Shown here piece by piece: positions 13,001 through 28,000 of a stretch of DNA of 64,000 nt. Below the pieces are notes generated by a model. It ran no database searches. It worked only from the letters and a program-made list of their open reading frames with translations, and had not been told where the DNA came from. The stretch spans positions 20,259 through 84,258 of the forward strand of contig MPNW01000144.1 in the NCBI GenBank assembly GCA_011800805.1, read 5' to 3'. The stretch is from Hirudo medicinalis (taxonomy: Eukaryota > Annelida > Clitellata > Hirudinida > Hirudinidae). Position 1 is the first letter of the stretch; each line of letters begins with the position of its first letter. The translations under genes and the position numbers were made by a program.

Positions 13001-16000
13001 AGATTGAATCAGCTTGTTGATGAGTTAAATTCAAAATCAGTTCTGAGATCAAGAGAGATGTTAGTAACTTCTGATAGTGCCAAACAATCTTCAAGCATTG
13101 AAGGATATGAAATTGATGCAAGTCTCAAGAAAGAGTTAGAAGAATTAAAAAGAGTGAAACATGAAAATGAGGCCTTAGAAAAGACATTTTTTACAAGAGA
13201 GCAATTTGATGCAGAATTGCAGGAAAAGTTTGATGCCCTGAAGAATGAATTTATGGAGATGTCAAAACATGAATTCAATCAGGCACTCTCTGATGTTACT
13301 GATGATTGTAACTCTCGAGTATCTAAGTTGAAGGACGAACTTGAAAACACCACCTTGCTAAAGCAGAGAGTGGATAAAGAACTTGCTTCATGGAGAGAGC
13401 AATATATCAAGTTGAGTCAGCAAAACTTATCACATTCTGACCTGTTAGAAGAAATTACCAACCTTAAGAATGAAAATTTGAGACTGATCAAATCACAAGA
13501 AACTGTCATTAAACAAAAGCTTTTGACTTCAGACAAGGCATCAGAAACTTCATCTATGGTGGTGACTCAATCAAGCCAGTGTGATTTAAAGACAGCACAC
13601 GATGATGAATTCAAAAGTTTATTCTTCACAAAAGAGCAATTAGATGATGAAATTGAAAGGCATTTGCTAGAACAGAAATCAAATCTGGAAGGATATCATG
13701 CCAAGAATATGTGTGACATTAAAAAAGAAATAACTTTTGACTTCAATAGAGATAGTGAAAGGTTGAAAAGAGAGCTGAAGGCCATTTCTGAGGAGCGGGA
13801 CAAATATTCTGAAGAAGCTAGACTTTGGCAAACTCAGTATTCTAATTTAAGCAATCAAAGCCTAATTCAGGATAATTTGGAAGAGCAGTTAAGCCTTTTG
13901 AGAAATGAAAATAATTGTCTGAAAGTTACCATTGAAGATTTGAATTCTCGTGTCAATTTTTTAACCGCTGATTTGAAGCAGAAGTCGTTAAAACATGATC
14001 AAGAAATGAGCGCTGCTATTGAAGAAAATAATAACCTCCAGTCAACCATAAGTTCTTTGAATGATACCTTAAAATCTGAAAAGGAATCCAAATTAAATTT
14101 CTGCAAGAAGATGGTAAGCTTGCAGGAAGAACTCGAAACACTCAAGCACCAATGCAATGAACTTGGAAAACATGACGAAGAGATGAGGCATGCCAAAGAA
14201 GTCTTAGAGTTTGAAATAAGGAGCCTAAGAATCCAACTTGAAACTTCTGAAGATGAAAAGAAGTTATTGGTTACAAAACAAGCAGAAGAAATTAACAGCC
14301 TTGAGTCATCATTGAGATCATTGCAATCCGATCACGTATCTCAGATGGAAAAATCAGAAAATGAATTTAATCAGAAAATCTTTGAGCTTCAATCTCTTCA
14401 TCAAGTTGAATGTGATCAGTTGAGGTCAAAACACCAGGGTGATGTTGACAGTCTCAACATTTTGATGACTCAGTTGAATTCTAAAGCCATAGCCATCGGC
14501 GTCGAAAGAGACGACACCGAAAGACATCTTGGCCAAGTTATCGAAACATTGCATCGTAAAGTTTCTACTTTAGAAGAAGATTTGAAGGATAAAAGTGACA
14601 AATTACAAGACAAAGCAAAATTAGAGACGACTTTAGAAGAAACAAAAAGTTTGTGCGAGGCCAAAATTACTGCATTGACCGAAGAGCATCAGAACTCTCT
14701 CCAAGAGCTAAAAGACAAACTTTTGTCATTTAATCAAATGCAGTTGAAGTTAATAGAAATAAGCGAGCAATTAGAAAGAGTTACCAAGGAGAGAGATTCG
14801 ACCATGGAATCTCTTCAAAATGTTTATTGTGAAAAAGTCGAACTAAAGCTAAACTTCGACAAGTTGGCATCAGAAAAAGAAAGGCTCCACAAGAAAGTGA
14901 GCAAATTATCAGATAAAAATAAATTCCTGGCAATGGCAAAGGCTACTCTGAATAAGTCAGTCAGTCTGAAGTCTGCAAGTGCATGCTCTTCTCATGTTAC
15001 CTCTGAGCCATCTGTTTCTAGTGATTTTGAACAGTCTGTGAATTTCATAACAGACCAAGAATATAAGGAACTGTTGGAGGAGAAACAGGTTCTTCAATCT
15101 GAACTGATCGAGTGTGTGCCAGAAAGTGTCATTGTCAATGTTGGCTCGAGGGTTGTCATTCCGAAAGACAAGAAAAGTGCCTTCGAAAAGTTAGGGGAGA
15201 CACATGAAGACATCCAAGAAGATTCTCATACTCTCTTAAATGACCTGAAAACTAAGCATGCCCTAGAAATGCTTCAAGCAAAGAAGAAGCAGATTGCATT
15301 GATTGAGAAACTACAAACATTCATGGAATCACAGATAAAGATGGAGACTCTTCACGAAACCGAATCTCAGAAGCCAGCTTTAAAATCAAAAGAGCATGAG
15401 AATGTTGACAAATTTTCAGGTAGTACATCAGAAAGAATGCAGAATAGCACAGAGTCTCCAAAGAGAGACTTTTCCACTCAGTGTTCAGAGGAAATTAGTT
15501 TACTTTGGGTAAAAACTTGGCTAAAAAGAATTATGATATATTTCGAAGATGAAAATAAGTTGCTGCTAGAGTCTGGCGATCAAGCTTATCACAAAATTTT
15601 ATCAGAGCTTTCTGAAAAGATATTAGACTTCAAATCTGAATTGGAACAATTTTCTTCCCAACAAATGATGCCTGGTGGCAAAGACGTCTCCTGTGATACT
15701 GATGGTCTTACTTCATATTTACTCGATGATAATGAAGGTGAATCGAAAGAATCAATTTCACAGATGGCCTTGGAGTTTGAATATAATCCGATTGGCTTCC
15801 AAGATATATATTTGGATGATTATTCAAGTACAGATGAAGTTTTAGTTTCTGATCTGAATCCCCTGTATGAATCCATTAAATTAACTGGTAAAAGTGAGCA
15901 TGCGATGCTCGATGAAGAACACAGCCCCAAGAAAGTTGTCAGTCATGCTCGTCTTCTGGAGATTCAGTACTTAAGATCACAACTTTCAAAAGCAACTGAA

Positions 16001-19000
16001 AAATTGCAAACATTTGACCATGAAAAAAATGTCATGGCTGCTGAGTTTGACATGAAATTGTTGTCTTTAATGGAAGAGCATGACATGAACAAAGTATCTT
16101 TAATGAATGAAGTTGAAAGCTTGAATAAGGAAGTAGGTGATCTAACTCAAAAGCTTAAACAGAATAATTTGAATTTTGAAAGAATTGTGGCAGAAAAAGA
16201 TTTAGATAATGATAATAAAATCTCAGAAATAAGGAGGATTGAGGAATTGCATAGGCAAGCCTTCAGTGATACAATTGCAAAACATGAAGAAAAGGAGGCT
16301 GCACTCAACCATGCTTTGTCCACTAGCAAAATGCAAATATCAGATTTGGAATCAAGGGTTGAAGCTGTTTGCAAAGAAAAAATTACTTTGGAGCAGGAAT
16401 TTCTTAATGAAATGGAAGAATTGATTAAGGAACATGATTCCAGGATAAAGAGTCTCAAGGAAAGTTTTGCTAAGGAAAACAGGGAGATGTCATCAAAGTT
16501 GAATGAATATCAAGAGAAAATGATAAATCTATCAGATGAATTGGAACTTTTTCAGTTGGACAACTTAAGGTTGTCTGAGACATTGACCAACATGAAAGCT
16601 GAAGCAAATTCTTCTCAAAGTGTGTCAGCTGAAGAGACTTGGGCGATGCGTTTAAATTCCCTGGAAGAAGCAAAACTTGACATTGAAATGAGCCTCGAAA
16701 GTGCTAAGGTAGATATTGATAAATTGACCATTGAAAACACCAAGTTATGCCACGAATTAGAAGGATTTAAGAATAGAAAAGTAAACAGTGTTTCTGTTGA
16801 AGTCGAGACTGATGCCATGTATGGTATCAGTGATGATGTTACGAACAGAATTCTGTGCCTTAGAGAAGAAAAGGCCCTATTAGCTAGCATGGTTGAAAGG
16901 CTGACCAATGAAAAAGATCAGCTGCTTGTTGCTATGATGTCTAGAAATCAGCATCTCGAATTTGATCTGTCCAATATGGAATTGGAAGACGATGAAGTGG
17001 AAAGGGATGAACGGTCCGACGATCCGAGGATAAAGCTTCTTGAAGCCGAAAAGGAGTTATTAGCTAATATGCTTGAGAAAGTTAGCACTGAAAATGAAAA
17101 GCTGTTATCTTACTTAAAGCAAAAAGAACATGTTGAGGTAGATGATGCTGTAGGAAATGAATTAAAAGGTGATGCCTTGCTTGCCAAATTGAAGAATGAA
17201 AATGTTCCGACGGTGGATCCCGATCGAGATAGTCCTGCATTTTCAGATCAACTGGAAGCTTTTCAGACGCTGGAAACGGAAAAGAGAAGTCTTGAACTAA
17301 CAGTTGAATCATTAAATTTGCTTCTTAATGAAAAACAACAAACAATTGAGTTACTTACAGGTCAACTTGACTCCAAAAATCAATATGCTGAAAACAAGTT
17401 ATCACTTGATGTTCGTGAGTTGTCAAATGAGTATTCCCGAGAACTTTTGCAAGTGAAGAATGATGGCTCAGAATTGTTGGCATTAAGTCTTCCAGAGAGG
17501 GAACAATCTGTTGAATTGTTGATAAACCAGTCCAAGGAATTTACAGATGAAGAAGTGCTGGCTTCAAAGTTACAAGGCATCATCGAATGCAAAACAAAGA
17601 ATTTGAGTCAAACTTCAAATTTAACATCCACAAGATGCAACAACATACAAGACAGTTTAATTGAATTGAGACAACAATTAGCAAGTGGGATAAAGAATCT
17701 TGCTCCTGAAAGTGTAGAAAGTTATGATATTAGTACCATCAATATTGATGAGCTTATTAAACTATTTACTAAGTTTGTAAATGAGGCAAGTATTGCCAGC
17801 ATAGCATCTTTCCCCAGTTATCCTGAGGGGCATGTTAATCCTCAGACAGAAAGAGTGGTTGGAATGAAGATTTTGGCCAGGAAGAAACCTAAAGTTGCTG
17901 TTGTTTTTGAGAATTCAGATCAACAAAAATTTGATAATTCAGGATTTGCGACTTCTAGCATATCTGATATTGAGCTTCAGAAACTTGCCAATTTTAATGC
18001 CATTTCTGACAACGACATTATTTTAGACACATCCCTTGATAATCTTATGGAACTAAAATCTAATGATCAACAGTCCAAGTTGTTAGCCCTAAAAAAAGCC
18101 AAGCTCTTAAAGTCTAGAAAATTACAGGAGAAAAATGAAGAAAAAGAATCTCTCAAGAAGCAAGTGGCTGATCTCATAGAGTCAAAGAGAGCTCTAGAAA
18201 ATGCAAATCAGGTCTATGCAAAAGAAATTGAAACACTTAGTTGCCTGTTATCTGAAAGAGATTTGCTTCTACAACAGCATTACGAATTCAAGACTTTGAA
18301 TGAAACTCAAACACTTAATAATGCTAAAGAAAATGAAAACAAGGAAATATGTACTTACAAGGCACAGATAGATGATCTTCAGGAAGAGATTTTCAATTTG
18401 AAGTCCGAGCTGCAAAACACGTTACGTGATATTGAAGAATATGAGCAGGACAAGCAATACTCTCTTAATGTCTCAGAAAGGTTAAAGAACATGTATTCAG
18501 ATGATGGTATAGGAACCAGTGTAATAGAAAGTAAAAATGAAGAAGTGGACAGTTTGCTGAATGCCTTCAGAGAAGAATGCAGTTCTTTAAAAGAAGAGCA
18601 ATATAACTTTGTTTCCATAAGAGCAAATCTTGAAGATTCTATTAACAAGTTGGAGTTGAATTTACAGAATAAAACTTTAGAGCTTGAACAACTGTGCGAG
18701 TCTTTAGAAACAGAAAGAGAAGCAAGGGAATTGGCAGAGCAGATTATAGAGGAAATGAAAGCACATGATATGAAGGCTAATGAAAATGATCAGCCATTTA
18801 CTGCAGAAGAAATCTCAGATCTAAAGATAGAACTCCAGAGAAAATGCGATGAGCTGATGCATCTTCAATTTGAAAAAGATTCACTAATCAAGCAAACTGG
18901 TGAAAATAACATCATAATTGATATGCAAGCTAAGGAAGCTGAGGAACTTCAAAAAATGTTGGATTCATCTAATGAGAAGCTATCAGAGTACATCCTGAGT

Positions 19001-22000
19001 GCCTCTCAGAAAGCAAACGTGATTGAAAGCTTGCAGTTCCAATTGCAATCTCATGTTGCACCTTCAGGTCTTGTAATTCCATTAACTGAATGTAAAGTTT
19101 TTGAAAATAGCTTGGCATCAACCATACAAAATTCACCTGCATTATCTAGCGTTAGTGATCGAGTTGAAGATGTGACATTGGATCTTAATGCTCTGTCCGT
19201 AACTAAAATCGAGCATGAATTCCCCACAACAACTAATTCTGAACATTCAGTGCCTCAGAATAAGTTGATCAATGAGGAACTTTCTTTGGCTGATGAATTT
19301 CAGACATCCATCGATCTTGAAAAGCAAAATCAAGAACAACAGAGCGAGGGTCTTGATCGTAACCAACCCTCCGAATTACATTTGATCGATGCCAACGATT
19401 CGGAAAAAGCAGTAACAAAAATTGAACAGCCTAAATTGTTGGAAAACAATTTGCACGAATCGACAATGAATTTTTCTGAAATAGAAATTATGTTGACATT
19501 AAAAAATGTTGAGTTAGAATCTGTCACTAAGGAGCTGCAAAATTTTGCCATTAGATGTGATGACTTAACTAAGGAGCTTCTTATTATTCAAGAAAGAGAG
19601 AGCAAAAAAGATGAAGATATAACGAAGATGAAGGACAATGTCTCAAAGTTGAATGACAATATTGTTTTGATAAAGGAGGAGAATACCTTGAATGTTGAAG
19701 AAATTAATCTACTTAAAGAAGAAATTAACAAATTGAGAGGTACCTGCTTGCAGTATGAAGATGATAAGCTACAGAAATCAGCCAAAGAAAGTTCTTTTGA
19801 AAAAGAACTAAATGCTCTTGTGGATAAGACTTACATTTTAAATCAAGAGTTAAATGTAAAAATGGAATGTGAACATGTTCTAAGACATGAGATTGAAGAA
19901 CTCAAGGAAAGAAATTCTTTCCTGGAAAGAAAGCTAAGTGAAATTGTATCAGCTGAAATGAAGGATCAAAACCAAATTAAAGAAAGATTGAAACTTGTGG
20001 CACACTTAGAAGAAGAAATTATTAATTTGAAGAGGAGCTTAGAAAATGCAGAATTAATCTTAAGCAGAAACCAGGAAGAAAAACTTCACTTGGAGCAAAT
20101 GGTGAAACAGCTCAGTGAAGAGGCACAAAGCAGAAGGATTGAATTGGAGGAAATGACAAAAACTGTATCTGAAAGTGAACAGGCCAAAGCTTTAATGAAA
20201 AATCAGATACATGAATTAGAAACTAACCTAGCAAGAGAAAAAAGTGATCATTCAAACAATTTAGAGGGTTTAAAGATTTTAGAACAGGAAGTGTCTCATC
20301 TCAACTTGAAACTAAATGAAGAGCAGTTAAGATTTCAGATATTTAAAGAAAAACATGACTTACACCTTGTGACTTCTGAGGATCAGACTAGGCAGCTCCT
20401 TGAGCAACTTAGCATTTTGGAAAAGGACTTTACTGCAAAATCAGACGATTACCAAAAGCTAAATCTGGCGTTGGAAGAATGTAAACAAAATTTGGATGAC
20501 AAATGTCACTACATTGAAAAAATTGATGTAGATAACAATTCATTAAAAATGCAGTTGAATGATTTTGCAAGTGTTCAACAAGAATTACAACTTCTTAAAG
20601 AAACCCTTGAAAATGAGAAAATTGCAAAAGCTGAGTTAGTAGATTTACATGGAAAAGAAGTTTCACAGATCAAAAATGAAATAGAACATTTGAAAAGTGA
20701 TTTGAAATATAAACTTGATGAGTGTCTCAGCTTGCACTCGGCCATTCAAGATTTGCACGTGAATTTGGATACAAAGTGTGAGAGGGCTAAAAGAGCAGAC
20801 GAAGCTAATACTTCCCTGAAGGTGCAAATGGATTCACTTGAGGAAGAATTAACTGTTCTGAGAGAAAATCTTGAACTTGAAAAGAGAGCAAAGCATGAGA
20901 TGGAAATCGGTCATGCAGCTGATGTTATTCGAACGAAGGCTGAACATCAAAAATTAAAAGAGGAATTGGAAGCAACAGCTGAAAAGTGCAATAATTTGCA
21001 ATTGGATCTTAATGTCCTCCAGGAATCATTAAATGAAAAATGTGCTATTCTGAAAAGCATTGAGGAGGAAAACATTTCTTTGAAAACTCAAATTGGGAAA
21101 TTGGAATCTTCTCAGAAAGAGTTACTAACTTCTAATGAAGTTTTGGAGCATGAAAATCTTGTCAAAGCCAATTCTGAATCTGAAATGACAAATAGAGTGC
21201 AAGATCTTGAAAAGAAAATGAAGGAGAAATGTGATGACTTTGAGGCAGAAAATACTTCTTTGAAAACCCAACTCGGGGGATTTGTTATTTTACAAAATGA
21301 ATTGACAACTGTCAAAGAGGATCTTCAAAATGAAAAGAATGCCAGAGCTGATTCTGAAAGTTTTTGTGCAAAAGAGGTCTTGAATTACAAGGATAAAATT
21401 GAGAACTTGGAAAGTGAATTAAGATCAAAGAGTGATGATTGCTTCAGCCTACAGGTGCTTACCCAAGAGCTGCAAAAGGATTTAGATGTAAAGCATGAAA
21501 TTCTTAAGAAAACAGAAGAATCTAACACTTCTTTGATAGCACAAATTAATTCTATTGAAGAAGAATTAATTGTACTTAGAGGAAGTCTTGAACATGAAAT
21601 GAATTTGAGACAAGATTTGGAAATGGGTTATGCAGCTGATATTATTGAAATGAAAGCTGAATACCAAAGATCAAAGGTGGAATTGGAAGCAAAAGCTGAA
21701 AAGTTTGATAATCTGCAATTGGATCTTAATGTCCTCCAGGAATCATTAAATGAAAAATGTGCTACTCTGAGAAGAATTGAAGAGGAAAACCTTTCTTTGA
21801 AAACTGAAATTGAAAAATTGGAATCTGCTCAGAAAGAGTTAATATCTTCTAAAGAAGATTTGGAGCATGAAAATCTTGTCAAAGCCAATTTTGAATCTGA
21901 AAGAACAAATATTGCACAAGATTTTGAGATGAAAATGAAAGAGAAATGTGATGCTGTTAAATCAATTGAAGAAGAAAATGCATCTTTGAAAGCACATGTA

Positions 22001-25000
22001 AAAGATTTTGTTGTTGCCATAAATGAATTGGCAGCTGCTAAGGAGGTTCTTCAAAATGAAATACATTCTAAAGCTCAATTAGAAGCTAAGTATGCAAAGG
22101 AACACAAAACTGAAATTGAAAATTTGAAAAATAACTTAGAGGCAAAGTTGAAATTAAAGGGTGATGAATGTCTCAAGATGCAAGAGGCAATTAAAGATAT
22201 GCAAATTAATTTGGATGAACAAAATGACATAATTAAGAACCTTGAGAAAAACAATAATTATTTGGCAGTCAAATTGAATGAAATGGAATTACTAGAGGCT
22301 GAATTAGCTATCCTCAGAAGATCTCTAGAAGAAGTTAATCATAATAAAATGGACATGAATGAGTCTCAAACAATTAAAGAAACAGAATTGAGAAGCGAGA
22401 TTGTGAAGTTAACAGAATGCCAAAATAAGTGCACCACCGAACTCGGCATGCTGACCAATGAACTAGAAGAGACGAAGAGGGCTTTAGTTCTAGAAAGACT
22501 TAAACTTGAAGAGAATTCTCAATGTTATAACTCAAACATTGAGCTACTAAAGAAGGAGCACGATCAGATATTTGATAAGCTGAATGAAAATATTGGCACC
22601 ATTGTATCATCTCATGAAATCACATCAAGGGAACATGAGATGGAGAAATCTCAAATCACTGCAGAAAATTTGAAGCTTCAGGAAGAGTGCCAGGAATTGA
22701 AAGCAGCAATTGTGCAGATTCAATGCCAGACTTCAGAACAGTCTTTAGAAGTTGACAAGGTTAAGAAAATGTTGGAAGTAGCTCAAAATTCCTTAATTCA
22801 GGTTCAAGTTGAAAATCAAAAGAGCTTAGATGATTTCCTAGCTAAACACAATGAATTATTTGAGAAAGACAAAATTCTTCAAGAATTGTCAAGAAAATGT
22901 AATGACCTGGAAAATGAGTTGCAATTAACAATGGACAAAGATCGACCGATCGAGGTAGAACATGAATGCTTGAAAATAACATGTGACCAAGCACTGAGTA
23001 CAATAAAAAATCTTTCTGATGAAATCATGGCTCTCAAAATTGAGAGAGATGTGTTGCATACTGAAATGAAGGAACTTGAACTTGATGCCTTAAACAAACA
23101 GAAAACTGTTGATGTTCTTCAAGAAACTCTGGAAAAGAAACTTATTGAATTTGACACGCTTCATAGACAATCTGAGGAAAATGAAAAATCCCAATTGAAA
23201 GTAACTGAAGCTTTAAACCAGGATATTTTGAAACTCAATGAACAACTAGATTCTTCTCTGACAAATGTCAAACTAATGGAGATGGAAATCTTAGCTTTCC
23301 AAGCTGAGAGGAAGTTGATTAGTGAAAAGCTTGGATCAACTTCTCTGGATTCTGAAGTGTTGATTGAGAAGATAGATAACTTACAACTTCTTATTGCTAC
23401 TTTTGATGCTCGGGAAGAACATTATCAAGATCAAATAAATTTATTGAATAGGCAGATTGAAGATTTAAAATGTACTACTTTTGAATTTGAAACACTCTAC
23501 AAGACTAAATGTTCTGAAATTGAAATCATGAAAAGTTCCCATGAACAGTTGGTCTCAACTTACTCCAGTGATTTGGAAGATTTGAAAAAGGCAACAACAT
23601 CGGGAAGATCAGAGTCCAATTTGCTGAAATGCTGTTTAATGGACATTGAAAACAGGTTGGAACTGTTAGAGAGTGATTCTAGGATTCTGGAAAATGAATT
23701 GCATCAGAAAGATTGTGAAATTTCTGATAAACAGTACATAATTAACAAGCTAGAAACTTCGGTGAAAGATTTAACTGTTTGCTTGCATTTAGAAAGGAAC
23801 CTAGCTTCAGAAAAAGATTTGAAACTACTTAATTTCAGAGCTGAAATTATGACCCTAAGAAATCATTTGGAACTTCAGCCTGATGAAGTCCTTACAAAAC
23901 AAGCTAAAGTGACAGATATTGTTGATGCATCAAGAAGTCAATTGAGCGATGCAAGTTCGTTCGTGGGAACCTGCTCTGAGGAAATAAAACGGGATAGCAC
24001 GCATTCGTCTGCCTCAGAGAATGTGGTCGATGGAGAATTTAAGAATGAGCTTGGAAGTGAACAAATCTTTTCACAGAGTGTTGGGACCCCTTATGAAATT
24101 TCAAGCCCGAGTGCAGTTCATGGCCTTGATTCACAATCTTATCATACAAATGATTTTGAAAAAGCTTCTGAATTTGGAATCTTTGGAAATGTCAAAAGCA
24201 GTAAAGCTTCAGAGGCTGATGATGATATTGATGAGGGCAAGCAGACCATTGGTGCAGAACTCTTGAAGCAAGAGAGCATTTCACTCAAAAAACAACTGTT
24301 TGAAATGGAAAGCATGCTGAAAGACACAAGAAATGAATTGCACATGACACTAAATGAGACAGGAAGTTCTGGAGAGACTTGTAACTCCCTATCTGAAGAA
24401 TGCTCAAAGGCTGTGGAAAGTGACAGAGAAAGTTTTCAAAGTAGTGAATTAAGAACAAGTTCCGAAAAAGAAGTCGAATCCATTGAATCTGCATTGTCTG
24501 TTGAGAACCAAGATGACGTTGAAGTCACATTAGATATAACAACAGATGTTTATAATTTCAGTGCTGAGGATATAATCATTGCAGTTGATAAAAGGGTGGA
24601 ATTAATGAATAAGAATAAGGCATCTTGTTTTGTATTTGACCATTCAACAATTGGTGAAGATGATAAGAACATTGCCTCTTCGTCTAAGATTGCCAAACTC
24701 GAGCATGCCAAGCTATTGAAAACCAAAAAACTCCAAGAAAAAGAAATGGAAAAGTTAAAGCTTAAAAGTGCTGAATTAGAAGATTTGTGCAACAAATTTA
24801 AGAATGATTATGCACTTGCAGCTGAGGAGATCAGTAAAATTAACAGTGAGAAATATGAAGCGATTAAACAGATTGCTTTGCTGAAAGAGCAACTCAGCCA
24901 GATAAGGTCGGAGAATGTTAACATCGACAAGATTGACCAATCGATTAGCTGTTGCATGCTGGATGATAAGAAATCTGAAAAAGCTGAAATGGGTTCTGGG

Positions 25001-28000
25001 GCTAAAATTGATCTGTCGGATCCATCTTGCCAAACATCTTCTGAATTTGGGTTAAGCAGTCCCTCTACTTCACAACTCATCAGTTCTAACATGGAAGGTG
25101 AAACTAATATGAATGAAGTTCCAGACACTTTCAGACATTTTCAGGAATATGAAGTTCAGGAAGTCCAAGGCGACATCAGAGAAGAAGGGAAGCCTGTTGA
25201 TGATTGTGCAATCCAAAAAGTTGATCACAAAATTTCTCGAGATACTCAAACTAATTCTTCTGCATTTTCTGTCATAACCCTCAAAGAGTTCAGGGACGTT
25301 TCTGTCGAGGCAACGATTTGTCTCGAAGCAATTGATATTCAGACGGATGCAAAAGTCTGCAACGATGTGTCAGTTGAAACCGTTGAGACTCAAAATGAAC
25401 AAAATTTAGAAGCTGAGCTGAGAGAATTGAAGATGTTAAATGACGAACTGAGGCAGGACGTTGTCGTGCTGGACGGTCAAAAATTGGATTTGATGAGCAA
25501 CTGTCAAGAAATGAAAAAAAGATGGTCTGAATTGTATTCTCAAAATGAGAATCTTGTGGTTGAACTGAAGTTGCTCTCCATTGAACAAAGGGAGAAACAA
25601 GATTTATATGAGATGGAACATGAAAAACTCTTATCAACATTAGATAAAGTCTCAACTTGTGATAAGGAAGTGGGAACCTCTGAATTATCTTTGGCTGAAG
25701 AACAAAGTTCTGCTTTTTCAAGCGAAGATAAAATCGACCCGAGAAGAATTTTGCACGGCGTCTTCAACATTCCGATCGAGATGGATGATAATAAAATTGA
25801 AGATAATTTACTCGATGTGAGGGATAACTTGGAGAAGCAAACTGAAGTCTCTAAGAAGATGATTGTAATTGATGACGAGGAGGAAAAGGTTAATCGCACG
25901 TTTTAATTTTTAAAATATAAATTTAATATATTTAAATATTTGTATCATAAAGCTGAACGATGTCGGCCTTGATAAAGTACAGCTGGAGACTTCCATTGCA
26001 GTTCTTAAGTCTTTAACTGTTAATAGCAGTGAAATGGGGGAGATTCTTAATGTTTTGGAGACACAGATTGAGGTAAAAGTGCATTTGCATCAGAAAATGC
26101 AATTTTGCTTTTCTTATTAAACTTTTAATGCTTTTCATTTTTCAGATGTTCTACCAATATCAAACCAATATGGCTGCAAAATGTGAGAAATTGCTCAGCC
26201 AGTGCAAGAAGTTAGAAGAAGATAATGGATTTTTGACCAATGAATGTGAGAAGTTGAAATCTGAATATGAACATTTGAAACAAGATTCAGAGAGAGCATA
26301 TAATGCCCTAAAGCTTTCTTGTTTTGATAATATAAATCGAAATGATGGCTGGAACAATGCCACAAACGAGGCTGGATTGAGCACTGGGCTTATGCCAGCC
26401 AGTCTTTTGTCTCCAGGTTTAAAATCTCCTTCTTCATATTCAGGATCAGAAACCTTCCTATTGTCAGATGATGGGAGAACCTCCTGTTTTGAAATTGATG
26501 AACTTCAAGCTAAAATTCATCATTTAGAAAGAGAAAATAATGAACTAAAATTGAATGCCAACAGAGACGATTCTAGCAGTAGCGATGGTCATTTGAGGCT
26601 ATCTTCTTTACAAAGTGATTCTTCAGCCTGTACACATGCCTTGCAAGGGGGCTCTGATGATAGTGACAAAATGAAGCTCGACTCACATTCTTCCCAAGAG
26701 AGTGAATGTCAGAGAGGAAGAAAAAGTTTTTCTCCATCTTCAACATCTTTACATGCAGAAAGATTCCTTATTAGGAGTCCTAGATCTATCACGTCAACAA
26801 GCAACGACTATCGACTGGAGGTTGAAGAAGCTAAAGGGAAGACGACCGAAGATTACGTATGTTTGCAGAATGATTTCAAGAAGTTTAAGATGAAGGTCAG
26901 AACCGAATATACGAAGCTTAAAACTCGTCTCGTGGAGACTTTAAAGGATTACAACTACTTGAAGATGAAGTATCAGGAGGCCTGCGAAGCAAGCAGATTC
27001 CACTTTCTCTGTGACAATAATTTGCTTTTAACTGAAAATAATGCTCTCAAGATTCAAATCCAGGACTTAGAGAATGCCATTTCACGATTGGTGCAAGAAA
27101 ATGAAACCTTGTCCGGAATAAATGATAGTGAAGGTGTACCTGATGCATCCTCAGATATGAAACAACTTAATGAAAAAATTAGCCAGCAGGAATTACAAAT
27201 CTCAATTCTTCAGTCTGATTGTAATTGTTTGTCTGAAAGAAACGCTATACTTGAAAAGCAACTGCTGGAAACTGAAAAGGTTTCATCATTTGAGCTCAAT
27301 TCCGATTTGCTTGAACCTAGATCTTTCGACTTGAATCAAACATCCGATGCATCGACACAAGTCGATGAAGTTCCTGAGACTTTTGAACAATCGAAAGCAA
27401 CGGTGTCTATAACCGAGATAAACAAAGAGATTCGTGTGGAATCTTTGACCTTAATCCAAAGTGAAACAGAGAAGAAGGAAGCCCAAAAAACTAGTAAATC
27501 TTCAAGACTTCCTTTGAGGAAAGTTCCAGATCAGAAGAATCAGAAATTAAAAGCTGAAATATCTAAAGTGCTCTCAAAGTCAACAAAACCATTAGACACT
27601 CAAGTTTCAGTTAAATCTCTTCTTCCTAAAGAAAGCAAAACCTCAAACCTTGCTGTTGCTTCCACATCCCAAATTCCTGAGCAGAGGTGTAAAAGATGTC
27701 AAGATCTGGAGAAGGAATGTGGCAAATTGAAGGATCAAGCATTGAAGTATGCAGAAGAACTGGAAGTACTCAGGACAAATGCTGATGCGGAGCCAGCTAA
27801 GGTAAGGTCGACTCGTTAGCATTGTTGTTCAGCTGTTCTTAGCACCTAACAAATGTTTCTTGTTTGAAAGTTGAAAGTTAAGCATGTTATTTTCTATTAG
27901 CATGCAAAGTTCCTTCCATATTTAAGTGCATGCTGCCTTAGTTTGGATGTTTGCAAATGGCTTAATTCCTAGTTAAGACATTCTGACAGAACATGTGGCA

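Larger units (their letters stand above)
11843..25888 (+). other. AKAP9: Single 14,046-nt coding exon of the AKAP9-like gene
   Basis: The frame stays open for 4,682 codons from the acceptor TTGATAG at 11842 to the donor AAG/GTTAAT at 25889, where an in-frame TAA follows 18 nt later (25904-25906). Both sites keep phase 0 with their neighbours. It encodes residues about 190-4871. It holds two sets of internal repeats: four copies of a module of about 160 aa (12300-13900) and a tandem duplication of about 239 aa (20482-22340). The C-terminal third carries Ser/Asp-rich stretches between coiled-coil blocks. Confidence 0.9.
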
